Of a stretch of 64,000 bases of DNA, positions 21,622 to 33,921 are shown one piece after another (within the stretch, counting starts at the first letter, position 1; each line of letters starts with the position of its first letter). This DNA is from Sthenelais limicola (lineage: Eukaryota; Annelida; Polychaeta; Phyllodocida; Sigalionidae). A program made the position numbers and the translations under genes. Location: positions 87,523,784 to 87,587,783 of the forward strand of contig OW804096.1 in assembly GCA_942159475.1 (NCBI GenBank), in the 5' to 3' direction. Under the pieces are notes generated by a model, which saw nothing but the letters and a program-made list of their open reading frames with translations, did no database searches and was not told the DNA's origin.

Positions 21622-24600
21622 ATGCAATGCTCCTATGGTCATTGGATTTGAAACAGCAGAAGCCACGCCCCCTACCCCCTTTTTGAATCCGCTATATTTA
21701 CACTATGGCTATATGCTTTTAGAACGAAACCTTGCTATATAATACAAGGTCCAGTTTGTATAGCTGGTATTCCACTAACTCCTCGGGTAGTATCCTACAA
21801 TCTGTGCCAGTTGAGAATTTCTGTATCTCTGCATTAAATGCATTTCATGAAACGAATTCCTACACAGAGGAGGAGATTGTTGGTCATTTTGAGAGGAGCA
21901 GAGATAGGGAGGGGGTTCTCAGCCAGACGTCTGGCCACACACACGTATTGCCTGCCGGGAACATGACGGCGATGCCATGTAAAGCACATGGTCAGGATAA
22001 TGATGCAATACCTGGCAGCAAGGTGAGCCCTGACAGGAGGGGGGCCCAAATTGACCAGGAGCGGAAGTGTAGCAGCTTGGGCACGTGTGTTGCATTTCCC
22101 ACTGGGACTTGCAGATTAACTCGTCTGTCTCTGTCAGACTTGGCTTCCAAAGCGACACTGTCTTGGCTCGGGGATAAAAAGGGTAATGGAAAGCCCTCAG
22201 TTAAAAAGAAAGAAAGGAAAGGGTTGCTTGTAACGGCATGTATGACCCAGCTTTGCCATCCATGTCGCTTTGTTCTGGCGTCCACATTCTTATAATTTCC
22301 TCCTTGGCTTTGATTGTTTAACCTAGCCGTGAAAAATGTTCCCAAACTTAATTTGGATGATTTTGTTTATTAGAAGAGTGGTATGAGGTGAGTTCGCGGA
22401 GGAAAGTTGCTGCCACCTTATATTTGATAGGGAATACAGCATTCATCCATTGTATGGAATGAATGACATCTACTGCAAGAGGTCATGCATCCTGAAGATA
22501 AAGGCTCCCCTTGATTCCACTTCATTACGCTCTTTTCCGCTTTTACGTAGTTGTGACTCACACAAGGCTTGGCACTATAGGGTAACATCATATAGCTATT
22601 TTCAGGACTGGTACTTCATCTCCCACAATCAGCAGAGGCCAATAAAGTCTAACGTGGCATAAACGAGGTCCCATGAGTCTTCGCTTCTGATGTTGTGTTG
22701 CACAAAGACACCTTGGCAATGTTGGGAGAGGTGCGTTGGATGCCCTTGAATGGTGGCCAGACAGCAGCTCTAAAACATTATATATATAATGACTGACCCA
22801 ATCGCTGTTAGTTAGCATCAGGTTGTATGTCTGTGTATGTCTTTTTGGTGACATCTTACCACCTCAGCTATCGCCTTACTCTAATTCTCTCATATCTACG
22901 CTCAACATTAGAGACTCAATTGTCTGGTCCGCAGATACATATATTGATTAGTGACTCATCTCTTGTTCACGTAACACACTGACCAGTGACCTTAGATGGA
23001 CCTCAGGGGCCTATAACAAGAGTGAGATATATATACATGTCCCCGTCCTGACCCTGGCGAATCCATTAAGTATGCGCTCTGGTAGATATATTGTGATTTT
23101 CCTTCTAAAAACACATCGCATCTTACATCCCAAGGCCAAAGGATAATTATGATATAAGTGGGTAATTTACTTGGCGCTAGGCCTGTATACAATGATGGTA
23201 TAAAACCGTTTTAAAGGAAATGGCAGCACCGAAGTTATTATGTTGTCCCCTTTGTTTTGATGTAATTTACCAGTTGTATCTAAAACACATCAGCAAGAGT
23301 AGTTCTCAAGACTCTGCAACATCAAAGGCACATTGGGGAGGCAGGAGGATCTTCTTCCATAAAAGCAGGGCCTTAACATTGGTTTAATTTTATTCTTGAG
23401 TCATAATTGAACAAGGGAGTTAAAAGGCTTGAATAATACAGGCACCAGGCGAAGAGAAAAGTTCCACTCCTGGCTTAACTCGGGCATTATTTGCAGACAA
23501 TGTTGCGATTGCTTCCGTGACTACTACGCCAGCAAAAAGAAGAAAAATGGGATTCGCTTGGCATTTTGACAGATCACATTTTCCTGGTAAAACTGCCCCG
23601 TGTGTTCATTAAAGCCCTCTTATCGTGTTATTGACGAAGATTTGTAGCGATTCTTTAATCAAAGATGTGAGCTTTGCCTCTTTAAGAGTTCATCGTGTTA
23701 GTGTTTTCCTTATGATTTATGGAAACCTTCCATTATGGCTTGGAATTCTCAATGAGCTCCAAGGCCGAGGACCAAAGTAAATCAACGAAAGTAGTCGCGT
23801 ATCAAACAAATACTCTTTATCGTTGGAAGATAAATATGGATAATTTTAACAGAAGAATCTCAGAATTTCATCAGAAGTGTGAATGAATAATTCCCCAGAT
23901 TTCCTGTGCATGACAGTGTCAATTTATTTTATGTTTTGTTTTGTGTGTGGGCTATATTGTTTATACTGACCTATTTCCATCTCACACCTCCTAACAACCA
24001 ACTGTTCTGATACATCTTACCGCAGATACACTAGAAAACCTTTTCTCTTCTCATGTCATTTCAATTGCTGCAGGGCATTGCGCTGTAGCCATAGGCCACC
24101 ACCGCTCTCTATGTCTCTTTTCTTTCTGGTCTTCATGGAAGTTTAAGGAGCGGTCAGAAGCATTTCAGCATGGTCTGTATTCGCGAAACGCAAGCCATGA
24201 AATCATAACCACGTGAGTCAGGTCACTGTCGGGCATCTTCTGTGGTCTAGTAGGTGAATGAGGAGGAGAAAGTTATTGCGAACTGTCACTCAAGACAGCC
24301 AATCATCCAGCTAGGCTGTTAGGCCCTTTTAGTGGAATAGCGATCAGTTCAAGATGTGTGTTGAAATCCTTGCCACATGAACATTCCCGCTATATTACAT
24401 GAATGAATCTTGAACTCCGCTTACATGTAAACAATAATCTTTGGCGGAGTGTTTTTATATTTGATTTCCTCTTGGCTCAGTATTTTAAGTGCAAAACATA
24501 CGATACTATAATATCGTACCGATATAGCCCACCACTCGCTTAGCATGAACACTAAGATGTGGTATACTACTTGAAATATTTGACACTAACTTACCCAAGA

Positions 24601-25890
24601 TATTCATTTAAATGTTACAATGGTAAAGGAAATTACCAAAAGAACTGATGATATTACGTATAGAGACGATGAATGTCCATGGCTTGAGACCTGCTTCTTT
24701 GAGCAGTAAAGGTGTTCATAGAATAACCCATAAATAAACATTGCGGTTTATCCCTTGCTGGAAGTGACAGGTTCCAGAGTGCCTGGAAATAAAAATACAG
24801 GCCTGTGCCAGAGTTTGCACTTCTTGGTAGGGAGAGAAAAGGTTTTAAATGGGACAATGAGATAATTATAGCTATGGGTTGGAATGACAGGCCGATGTCT
24901 CTTGTCATTTTGCTATTTCAAAACTGTTGTCATTCTACCTGTTTGTCACCCCCTCTCCCATTGTAATAGTCATTTAATATCATTGTGCTGTCGATCTAGA
25001 CAGTTTAGGGTTTCAGGGCTTGTCTTTCTATCTCTGCATTGGGTTCCAGGGCATGCCTGTCCATGTGTAACCCATTTCATTCAGAAGCAGAAGAACAGAT
25101 TATTATCACCTCCTTATAGATGCCCTGGGCCCGCCCCTACCTTCTATTGTATTGTATGTAGGTGTGCACATACAAATCCTATAGGGAAAATCTTAGGCAT
25201 TAGCAAGTAGCTTACAAACCGAATACACGACAGTATTACAATTCTGTTCTGAGAATAAAAGGGCAATGTGTGGCAGGTCAAGTATTTTTCACAGTAATTG
25301 TGCAAGTTTTGTAACTTGAGGTGATAGCACCCGGCCAGTTTTGAATAAAGACACATTTTTTCGGTACACGACATCTTGACATCATAATTAAACCCACCTC
25401 ATTGTTAAGGACGATCCGGGGGCATGATTAATTATTTAACTCACTGGGTAATCGTAGTCACCCAAGCCTTTAAGCACGCATCGTATTCATTTGCGGCGAG
25501 AGGCCTTTGTTTTCCGATGAAACCAGCTGAAAAGCAAATTTCAAACACCAATGGCCATCTTTCATTATTTGACCCAACAATGCTTGAGGACACGGTTGGC
25601 ATGGTTACATCTTAATTGCTAAGGCCCCCGCGGCTTATGGATTCATCAGTAATAACTCCAGGTCAATTTGACTCACGTTGGAATGGGTATCAAGTATTTG
25701 TCTTCGGATTAGAAGGTGGATCGTTCGATTTGGCGACCATGCATTTGGATCATTCGATTTTCGCCGCGCAACCTGAACATGGTCCTCTGAAGTCCACGTC
25801 CATGATTTCCAGAAAACTGGACACATATTATATCATATTACAACCTTTTATAACGATTAGGTTGGAGATGATAGATGAAATGCTTATAAT
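21622..25890. other. Non-coding stretch
   Basis: The 187-codon plus frame at 21732-22295 is the second longest in the window, but three minus-strand frames cover the same bases (21834-22345) and no domain or signal peptide is apparent, so I do not call it. Frames at 24884-25210 and 25616-25918 are likewise unrecognised. No repeat from this stretch recurs elsewhere in the window. Confidence 0.5.
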
Positions 25891-25922
25891 GATATCAACG
25901 ATAACGCATCCGCGTTGATATC
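25891..25922. repeat. Inverted repeat with 10-bp arms
   Basis: GATATCAACG (25891-25900) is perfectly repeated inverted at 25913-25922. The intervening sequence offers an alternative five-base stem (AACGC/GCGTT). Weak complementarity extends into the flanks. Confidence 0.7.
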
Positions 25923-26507
25923 TCTTATTATGTTCTTCCCCAATCAGTGTTATGATTGAAATACAAACATAAGACTAATGCGACTGTGATAAACACTATA
26001 GTGAATGCTATCAGCATCTGATGAATAATAAGGGATTGGTTGACCTCGATTAATCTTCATTCACACTTGGGGCCATTTTTGTGTTGTCATACACTTCCCT
26101 ATGGTTCACGGTTTACCTGTAGATATAAAAACTAGCGGTGACATTCACCAGAGAAAAAAGTTGGGGTGGTATTAAGAATTGGTGTGATAAAAAGATCTCT
26201 GTGTGGTTTTTTATTTATATAATATCATATTATGTCTCCGTGGTAAACAGCCTTGTGCCCGGCTATGTTTTTGTTAGGTTTTCTCGGGGACCTGTACTGC
26301 GGAAGGTATATGAGACTTGTGGAGCTCAAGACGAATTCCTTTGTCTCTGGTTCGTTTACGTTGTTGGCAGCTTGAACCTCTCTGTAGTATGATATATGAG
26401 GACTGGAATAGACACAATGGTCCGTCTTCTCTCTTTCCTTGGCACAGACTATAGCTTCAGACATTGTAGCCTCTGGAAAAGTGATGTGTGTATGGAAACA
26501 ACCACAA

Positions 26508-26537
26508 TCATAACAACATCATTAATTGTTGTTATGA
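26508..26537. repeat. Inverted repeat with perfect 11-bp arms
   Basis: TCATAACAACA (26508-26518) and its complement (26527-26537) flank an eight-base A+T-rich loop. It makes a stable hairpin on either strand. There is no run of T after it and no adjacent gene, so it is not a bacterial terminator. Confidence 0.75.
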
Positions 26538-29500
26538 AGTAAAAGGATATATAGACTAGCCCTCTGTGACCATCGAATCTCGAAAACTTGGCTCGGTCTA
26601 TAGTGCTGTAATATTGTTTTACCGACTTAAAACAGGTCTCTCAACACATATAAATGTGCAAGAACCAATGCCTTAGAGCAAAAATGAAGATTCACATCCA
26701 GTTGAATGCTTTCAACATTGGGAAGTCGATAAAAGGAGTCTTGAATCCCAGTTTGGGATGCCAAACGCACAGCTGGCGCTATAGTGACTCACTTCCCCAA
26801 GCTGAGCCACTCCACGAGCAATTCCACTCATAATACATGTGCCACAGCCCCGTTTACACCTTGGAAAACAAGACCATCAGATTGCAATAATACCAGGTTT
26901 ATTTTCCTTTTCTCTTTTTATTGATTGCATCCCATGACATCATGGGCGTGTGCCGAAATGAAATGAAGTGGTAAATTGAAATTATGTTAAGATTGCTCTT
27001 ATCTAGAGGCACGCATATACAGGCCCCTTTATTGTTTATTCTTCAAATCAAGATTTCATTGTAATTTAATGCCTTTCTCGTGCTGCTTGTTATTTAACTC
27101 TTTTTTAGGGTTCAGAGGTTGGTATACGAGTCGCACGCGCGTTGGGCATGAGTAATAACAGAAAGACGTGGCCTCCTGTCTTGATAAAACCATCCCATCT
27201 AGGTCAGATGGCGACAGGCACTCACACCCAGGGGCTGAAAACGGTTGCGTGTGTTTAAAAAAGCTTTAAAGAAATGAAAGCTAAGATGGCCAGGGCCATG
27301 TTGATATCCTGGCTTATTTTTCTCCTCCCGCTAAAACGACACACAAGAGAGTACTAGTGCAATACACCAGTGATGGAGTGAAAGTGAGTTGGGGAATCGA
27401 AGAACGGCACGATTAATAAAATTGGGCGGAGGGCCGTTGATGGATATAGAGTTGAAAAAGCTACTTCATCCGCAAATGGAGAAAATCAGATCAGATAATG
27501 CACTCGGGAGTGCTGAGCCCGACAGACACACTTGTTGAAAAATGATATTAATTATCCTGAGACCAGGTAGGCGAGCATTGTTTTCTCGTCGTTAACGATT
27601 CCATGCCCAATAGAAACCATTACGGTCAACTGGAGTGATTAATACTGAAAATTATAGAATTATTCCCGGTATGTTTTAATGCTTTCGTTCTAAAAAATAA
27701 ACTGCTGCACTGGGCATTGCTTGCTATTGTTTGTTAACCCCGAGGGTACAATGTCGATTTTGTGTTTATTTTGCTGATGGTTTTCTGTTAGCAGAGCGTG
27801 TGCTCGACGGACCCAAGGCCATAAGCAAGCTGAAAAGTCCTTCCCCAACTTATATAAAGAAAAATATGATGTTACTGTCAGTTGGGGGCACGGTGTTGAC
27901 AGGGCAGGGTAGTGTTTATATAGCATAATGGCCCTCGCAAAATGGGCGTAGGCCGTCTTAAAAGACTGGACCCTGCCAAACCTAATGTCACGCAACGCTC
28001 CTTGTGGTTCCAGCCATATTTTTATGACGAGCCTGGGCGCAGGGTCCGTCTTGGTGGTTGGTATAGTAGTGATGGAAGGAGAGAGCTCACTTTATATTTG
28101 GCCTCCCTAAATATATTCACCTTGGAAAAAACATTGTTATCCATCCCCTGATAATATTGTGATAGAATGATAAAGTATTTACCGACTCAATATGATAGCA
28201 ATGGATGTGTTTTGTTAAATATCTTAAACCATAGACTGACGTTTTCGTTATATTACCGGTATTAACCTTTCCCAGTATAGGGATTATTATCTTTTTAGGC
28301 AACCTCACTTTAATTGCCAAGGAGTATTCTGTGTATCTTTAACAATGGAAAGGGAACCCTGTAATGTTGGGTGGCATCTTGAATGATTAACCATTGTTCC
28401 CGCTGTCGGTATTGATATCACCTTTTTTGCTTTACCCTAATCTTAAATCATACATCGATTCATTACGTGAAAGGAATTGGCCTCGAGCTAGATTCAATAA
28501 AATACAAGGCTTGAAATGAATGGAGAGAGAAAAAAGTGTAATTGCTCGTGTGAGGTGTTCGATACTTCTCTACATTACACATTTCTTTACGTTCGATTAG
28601 ATACTAGATGTGTACTTTGATCGGGATGACAGTCTTACCACTTCACATGATAATTTTAACCACTGGAATGGCAGCTTGCCCAAACCAACCGATCCTTTTA
28701 ACCACAGTCTGACTTCCCTCCCGGATCTTCTAGGAGTCAGAATCAACCATTTCCCCCGGTTCACTTTTTCTCCACCTCAGAAAATGCCATTCAGCCCATC
28801 GCGGTGTGCATGTAACTAGGTTGGCGAGACGGCAGTGTTCGCGTAGTGAGAATGTGCAATAACCCTTGTCGGAAAATGGGATTTATTGATGCATTGCACA
28901 TATATCTGCTTGATATGAAATTGGATTTCCTCTTCTAAATCACTTCTCACTTCCCCAGCATGTGGGCCCCATTTGATGTACTCCTTTTCGAGACATGGCT
29001 TCCCCGATGCAATAAAATAATGTTATTCCCGATATCGGTTTATGACTGATGTGCTTCAGAAGTCTATCCCTGACTCGAAACCACAACTCTCAATAAGGAT
29101 TCACTTGGTCTGCTTATTACTACTGCTACATATTCTACTCTACTGGCCACTCCTCCCAGACTACAACACGCATGTATTTCCCAAATCTTGTCCCTTTTCA
29201 CCTACATATGATAAGCAGTCTCTTATCCTTTTTGCTGCTTCCACATCATAAGTTAGCAGGTATATTTTGGGTTATAGATGGAATTGTCCAGTGGGAGGGA
29301 ATTTGGACGTAACAAACGGGAAGAGGGTTATTGACCTTGTGTAGGGCTTCGTGTTGGCTGCGTTTCTCGTAAGCCACTCGCCCATCCTGGCATGGAGACA
29401 AGTAGAGCAGCTCTATCTCTGCCCTGCCTTACACTAGGTTTACCGACGTAAAAAGGTTTTATCAAATTATGTTAGTCCTGATAAGTTAGCAGTGTCTGCT

Positions 29501-29660
29501 GGAGTGTGGAGAATCAAAGGTATTGACCAAAAAGGCTGGCTGCATCTGTATAGCGCCGATTTTACCTTCTGAGGAAATCTTCGGCCACATTGGAGGCCAC
29601 ATGAGGTGCTATCTTTTGATTGATTGTCAGCCCTCACCTATACCCGCTCACCATTACGTA
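26538..29660. other. Non-coding stretch
   Basis: No gene is recognised. Around 26930-27430 the sequence is compositionally even, with low-ambiguity words such as a CCCATG/CATGGG palindrome (26931-26946). It could be a conserved non-coding element, but that needs comparison with another genome. Frames of 101 codons or fewer have no known motifs. Confidence 0.5.
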
Positions 29661-29715
29661 GTTCTATCCTTTCTCTAAGCAACGAGACTAGAGTCTCGTT
29701 GCTCTAAGGTAGAAC
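29661..29715. repeat. Near-perfect palindrome
   Basis: The centre has perfect 12-bp arms (AGCAACGAGACT at 29678-29689 and its complement at 29692-29703) with only two bases between. Beyond the centre, GTTCTATCCTT on the left matches the inverse of AAGGTAGAAC on the right, with about five extra bases on the left arm. The whole is a 55-bp foldback. The tiny loop makes a microRNA unlikely. A foldback or MITE remnant, or a cruciform-forming site, is more plausible. Confidence 0.75.
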
Positions 29716-30947
29716 GTTCGGGTTAGTAACTTGTGTCAGCCTCTCTCTTTACTTGGTTAAACCTCAGGACTTGTATCATTCGAAATGTCATATATTGATT
29801 CGACCCCATAACATGCTGCTACTTTCTAAGATGTTGGAGCTGACAATGAGGCTATATATACTTCCACCATTTTATATTCATCTTCAAAAATTGATTCCTT
29901 CTCAGCAAGAAGGATAACGCGGTCATCCTGGTCATTATCTGACCCCAGGCTCGCCTGCCTGTCGACCTAGACGAATAGGAGCTAATTTCAGATTCCCTCC
30001 CCGTGGTCTCTGAGCTAGCATCCAATTTGTTGGCCAGTCTGTATCTTTCTTGGATTGATAAATATCTTTATTCATATCTCTAGGCGTGACCAATCTCGCT
30101 GACTTATTTCCACTACATTTGGAGGAATGCATCAATCACTGGGAACTGGAGATTGCCAGCCTGCCAATGTGCAGCGGGACACTGGGGACCTCTACCTATC
30201 CTTGTCCCCCTTTCTTCACTCCCCTCCAGCATTCACCCCTCCCTCGTTATTGATATCACACCACAGGAGGAAAACTCCAGGGGTACAACAAGTCTGGAGA
30301 GCGGGTAGAATCATAAGCATACATGTCTGAGTATTTGGGATGGGAGGATTTGTCGTTATCCCCTGTGAATCCCTGCGGCCACAGATGCCCGTCCCCAGAG
30401 GGTTCCCCCTGCCAGATATACATTTCTGATGGATTCAGATCTCGGTAACAATGGTTGCCCTCAGAATTGGAGCTGCTCGGGTTGGCGTTATATCAGTTGG
30501 GACGGGGCTACAAGGAATGAAGCCCAAGCCCGTGACCCCAGGGTGGGTTCGCATTTGAACCACATTCTCTCAGTTCAAGCTGTTGACGTTTGGGGTTGAG
30601 AGATCAGAATGACAAGCTGTCAGGAAGCTGGCCATTTATCCTGAAATCTGGGCCGGATATCACCAATCATCATATCGTATGAGAAAACATGATACAACAC
30701 TCAGTTTTAATGCCGAGTTTAGCTGGCTTTCACCCTGTAAATTGCACAGATTCATGCCATCTTAGTGATTCTCGGGAAATGGTTCCTGTCGGATTTCCTG
30801 AAAAATGCGGGGAGAAATAGATTATCGATTTATATAGAAGTTAGAGTAAAAATACTTACTGTTAGGTCTTAATGAAACGTTAATGGAAGTTAAAAGTGTG
30901 CATATATGCCAAATGCTGAATATTAGTAAGCTCAACCAACGCTATTG
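29716..30947. other. Non-coding stretch
   Basis: No gene, repeat or structured element is recognised. Frames are 67 codons or fewer. Confidence 0.55.
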
Positions 30948-31050
30948 ATGTATTCCCTGCAACCCCTCGAGTTGCCTCGAAAAAATCCTAATTTTAATTC
31001 AACTTACTGCCTAACGGGTAAGTCTCTCAAAATTCTAAAATTATGAAATA
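30948..31050 (+). repeat. Repeat B, copy 1 (uninterrupted)
   Basis: This approximately 100-bp sequence aligns with the two flanks of MITE copy 3 (35809-35852 and 36055-36105). It includes a GCAAC-7-GTTGC stem, then a run of A, the words TTTTAATTCAACTT and GGTAAGTCTCT, and an A-rich end. It supplies the empty target site for that MITE. Class and full length are unknown. It has no open frame. Confidence 0.7.
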
Positions 31051-32854
31051 TAGTTATTGTAGAATATGTAACAATAATACTGCTATCCTTATTGGTTACC
31101 GCATCAAAACAGTCGCGTCCCAGAAGGCGACCAGATTTGCATGCTTTTATAGCTATATCGCCCTATACCGTGGAGGAAGGAGAGGATTGGTGTAAAAGGA
31201 TTGCTAGAGTCTTAAGAATATGAGCTGGTTCAGGTTCGCAGCTTGTCTGATAAGCCGAGGCATTCCTCCTATGATGTTTTAAATTGCTGCCCGATCGAAC
31301 ATCTCGTTTTCAGTCGTGAGTGAGGGAAGAAGTATTACTCTTTGAATCCGAGAGGGTGTTTTTATCTCTGAGAAAATGCTAGCCTTTCTTCTGGCCAATT
31401 CCTCTTTTTCCATCTGCGCTAGTCCCCCCTGCACAGGTTATAGCCGAAGCATGCACATATATACACATCGCATTGCATCACGAGTAGTCAGTGATATTTT
31501 ACAGCTAGAATTCCTGTTTGCGTTTTTCTTTCTGTGATCTAGATGCTGCTGACTGCATACATGTAGGCATTGAATCTTCCAGACCCAAGTTAGTTACAGG
31601 CGCGAGCACCATAGCTTTAGTCAGGTACATTTCAACTGTGAGATGGTATCCCTCCAATGCCAAGAGAAACTCAAATAACCAGACCCCTATTTTTCCCACT
31701 GTTGACAAGAGTTTTGACTACAGGAATGATAAAGTGTCATATTGCACAGCTGTGGTGCTTTAGGCGACGAGAACCCGTGGTCGGCATGAAATCGTAGCCC
31801 CTGTGTACATATCTCAAAGAGACACTGGCAAGTGAAATTCAACAATGGTCGGATTTATTTATCGAATACCCGCATGGGGCAGGGGCGTGAACTCGATAAT
31901 GGCCCGATTAGATTTCTTGTTTGAGGCTACGGGAAACTTCCATGTACTGGACCGATAATGAAAAATGAAAAATAAATTGCCAACGAGGGACAGAGCAGGG
32001 TCCCTTGTACTAGAGACTGGGCAACAATAGCGATGGGTGAGCTCCCTTGGTGCTCTTGCCTGATGGATGTCCCCAGTTCCCCTGCTTCGACCCCAAAGGT
32101 GACTTCAGAGGGCATCAGTGGTGTGAAAGAGGGGTCGTAAGGCCCTCACGTCCGTCTATGGTCCAATGCCCTAGTGGGCAAGCCTGGTGCGTGGCCAGAG
32201 ATCCCAGGTCAATTCGAGTGGTCCCCCCCTATTACACACTGTGACACAGGCCCCTCGTGGCGAGCCTGACGTCAATCGTAAAAAGAATTACCATGGAAAT
32301 GGCCATTGTAAATTCTTAGAAAGAAGAGACGATGTAGATTTTACCCCGCACGCTATAACGCAGGGTGTATGGAGCGGAGTGCCTTTCCTCACAGTTTCCT
32401 CTGGTAAACCTGATTACTCTATGTGACGTTCTCCTACTTACCTCCTCCTCGGACGCACCCTACCAACGCCTGGAATAATCTTATCAGCTCATCCTCCATG
32501 TTCAGCTAATCATCCTACATCATGCCATGGAACGAGGAACAGTGCTAGCCCCCGGGCCACTCCTCAAATTCACTCCCTTCTCTCACTATACCTATAGCGT
32601 TTCGCTAGTCGGGTCATGTCCCATGCATTTGCCAATTCAAGCCTTCCACATCCTAACTATTCCCTTGGCAGAAACAACGAACCAAGGCCTGACCAATCTA
32701 TGATAAAAGGGGGACCCATACAGACAGGCTTGTACTTTTGCTCATACATGTACAAGGGGCATTTTTTATGGCGAGCTAGCTTTCTTTTCTGCTTAAAGTT
32801 TTGTAGTAAAGACTGACCCATTGCACCCATTGGCCTTGCAACAAATAATAGGTT
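31051..32854. other. Non-coding stretch
   Basis: No gene is recognised. Frames on plus at 31518-31763 and 32187-32426 and on minus at 31505-31708 overlap each other and have no known motif. Confidence 0.5.
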
Positions 32855-33068
32855 CAGTCTAGGTCCAAACCCTCAGATCAGATAAGAATGGCATGTCCGT
32901 GATAAGACGCCTACTTCGCTAATCGGTTTCCTGGCCTAGGACTCAGCGTTCTAATGGGAATATAATGACATTTTACGGTCTTAATAGAATTATAATGGCA
33001 CTTTGCATTTTGAGGCGAGAGGCTTTCCCTCCGTTTGAAGGGACTCTCGACTTTGGGCCTATAGACTG
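32855..33068 (+). mobile_element. MITE copy 2 (non-autonomous DNA transposon), intact ends
   Basis: The 214-bp copy begins CAGTCTAGGTCCAAA and ends TTTGGGCCTATAGACTG, so the ends are imperfect inverted repeats of about 15 bases. It is flanked by GGTT on both sides (32851-32854 and 33069-33072), a 4-bp target-site duplication. Inside are a 32-bp tandem duplication (about 32949-33012, each unit with a TTAATGG-type start and an ATGGCA/ATGACATTTT core) and a hairpin at 33016-33049 (CGAGAG/CTCTCG plus TTCCCT/AAGGGA-type pairing). It has no coding capacity. A 4-bp duplication occurs in several superfamilies, including Sola and Chapaev, and I cannot assign one. Confidence 0.85.
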
Positions 33069-33340
33069 GGTTCATGAAACAATCTACTCATCATCATTCT
33101 ACTGTCTGGGCACATAAGTATTTTGATATTCTAATATTGCTTGACATTTAAATCTTTTTTATTTCTTTTCATTCAATTAACGTCCCAAGATTCGGGCATC
33201 GTCGGGTTACCCTGTTGTTGAATTTGTGTTGACCTCTCCGTAATTAATCACACAAATCTCTGCAAAATGATTTTTATAATCGCAGGCATTGATGCAGAGA
33301 ACCACAAAGTATAATATGAAAGAATGAAGTAGAGGCAGCC

Positions 33341-33660
33341 TTGGGAAATTAAAAGTTTATTTTTAATTAATTTGTTTATATAAATATAAATAAATAAAAG
33401 GATGTGTAAAATTGGTGAATAGATTTGTATAAAATTGATTGATTTGATATAAATTGTTGATGATAGATTAAAATGAATTGTTTAATGGTTAATTAGTTAG
33501 TACGAACGAAGAGATAAGAAAAAGGTGTGGGTGGGTGGAATTTTAGAACCGTAGAGGTTGGAAGGCGAATGTGAAGTGAGGGAGAGAGGGGCCGGTGCAT
33601 GAGAGAGCGTGACCAGTCACGTGTGTTAGTGGTGTGAGTGAGAGGGGAGGGGGTAGTGGT
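33341..33660 (+). other. Strongly strand-asymmetric tract lacking C on the plus strand
   Basis: Bases 33341-33502 contain no C at all (162 bases of A, T and G). The next 158 bases (to 33660) contain only about 13 C but are very G-rich. The first part is A+T-rich and the second purine- and GT-rich. Immediately before and after, C is present at ordinary frequency. No gene lies here. Confidence 0.9.
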
Positions 33661-33921
33661 CTCGCCTCAATGCCCAGTCATCGCCTAATGCAATTGACTT
33701 GAAAATTATAGCCATATCTAAATTACCAGTTCAGTCAATTAAGGCAATTTTCCTGCTGTTGGATCCAAGATAAGGCCTTGCCTTATAAACGCACCCGGTC
33801 TGTTGACAATGCTCATTAATCTCCATACACTTAAATGATATACCGTGACATCATTTGTTATTCCATGGATATTGTGGTTAATTGCATCAACCATTAAATG
33901 TTAGATAACCTTACCCAATGT

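Noticed and set aside
21732..22295. 187-codon plus-strand open frame
   Set aside because: Three minus-strand frames cover the same bases and the translation has no motif I recognise. There are no flanking gene signals.
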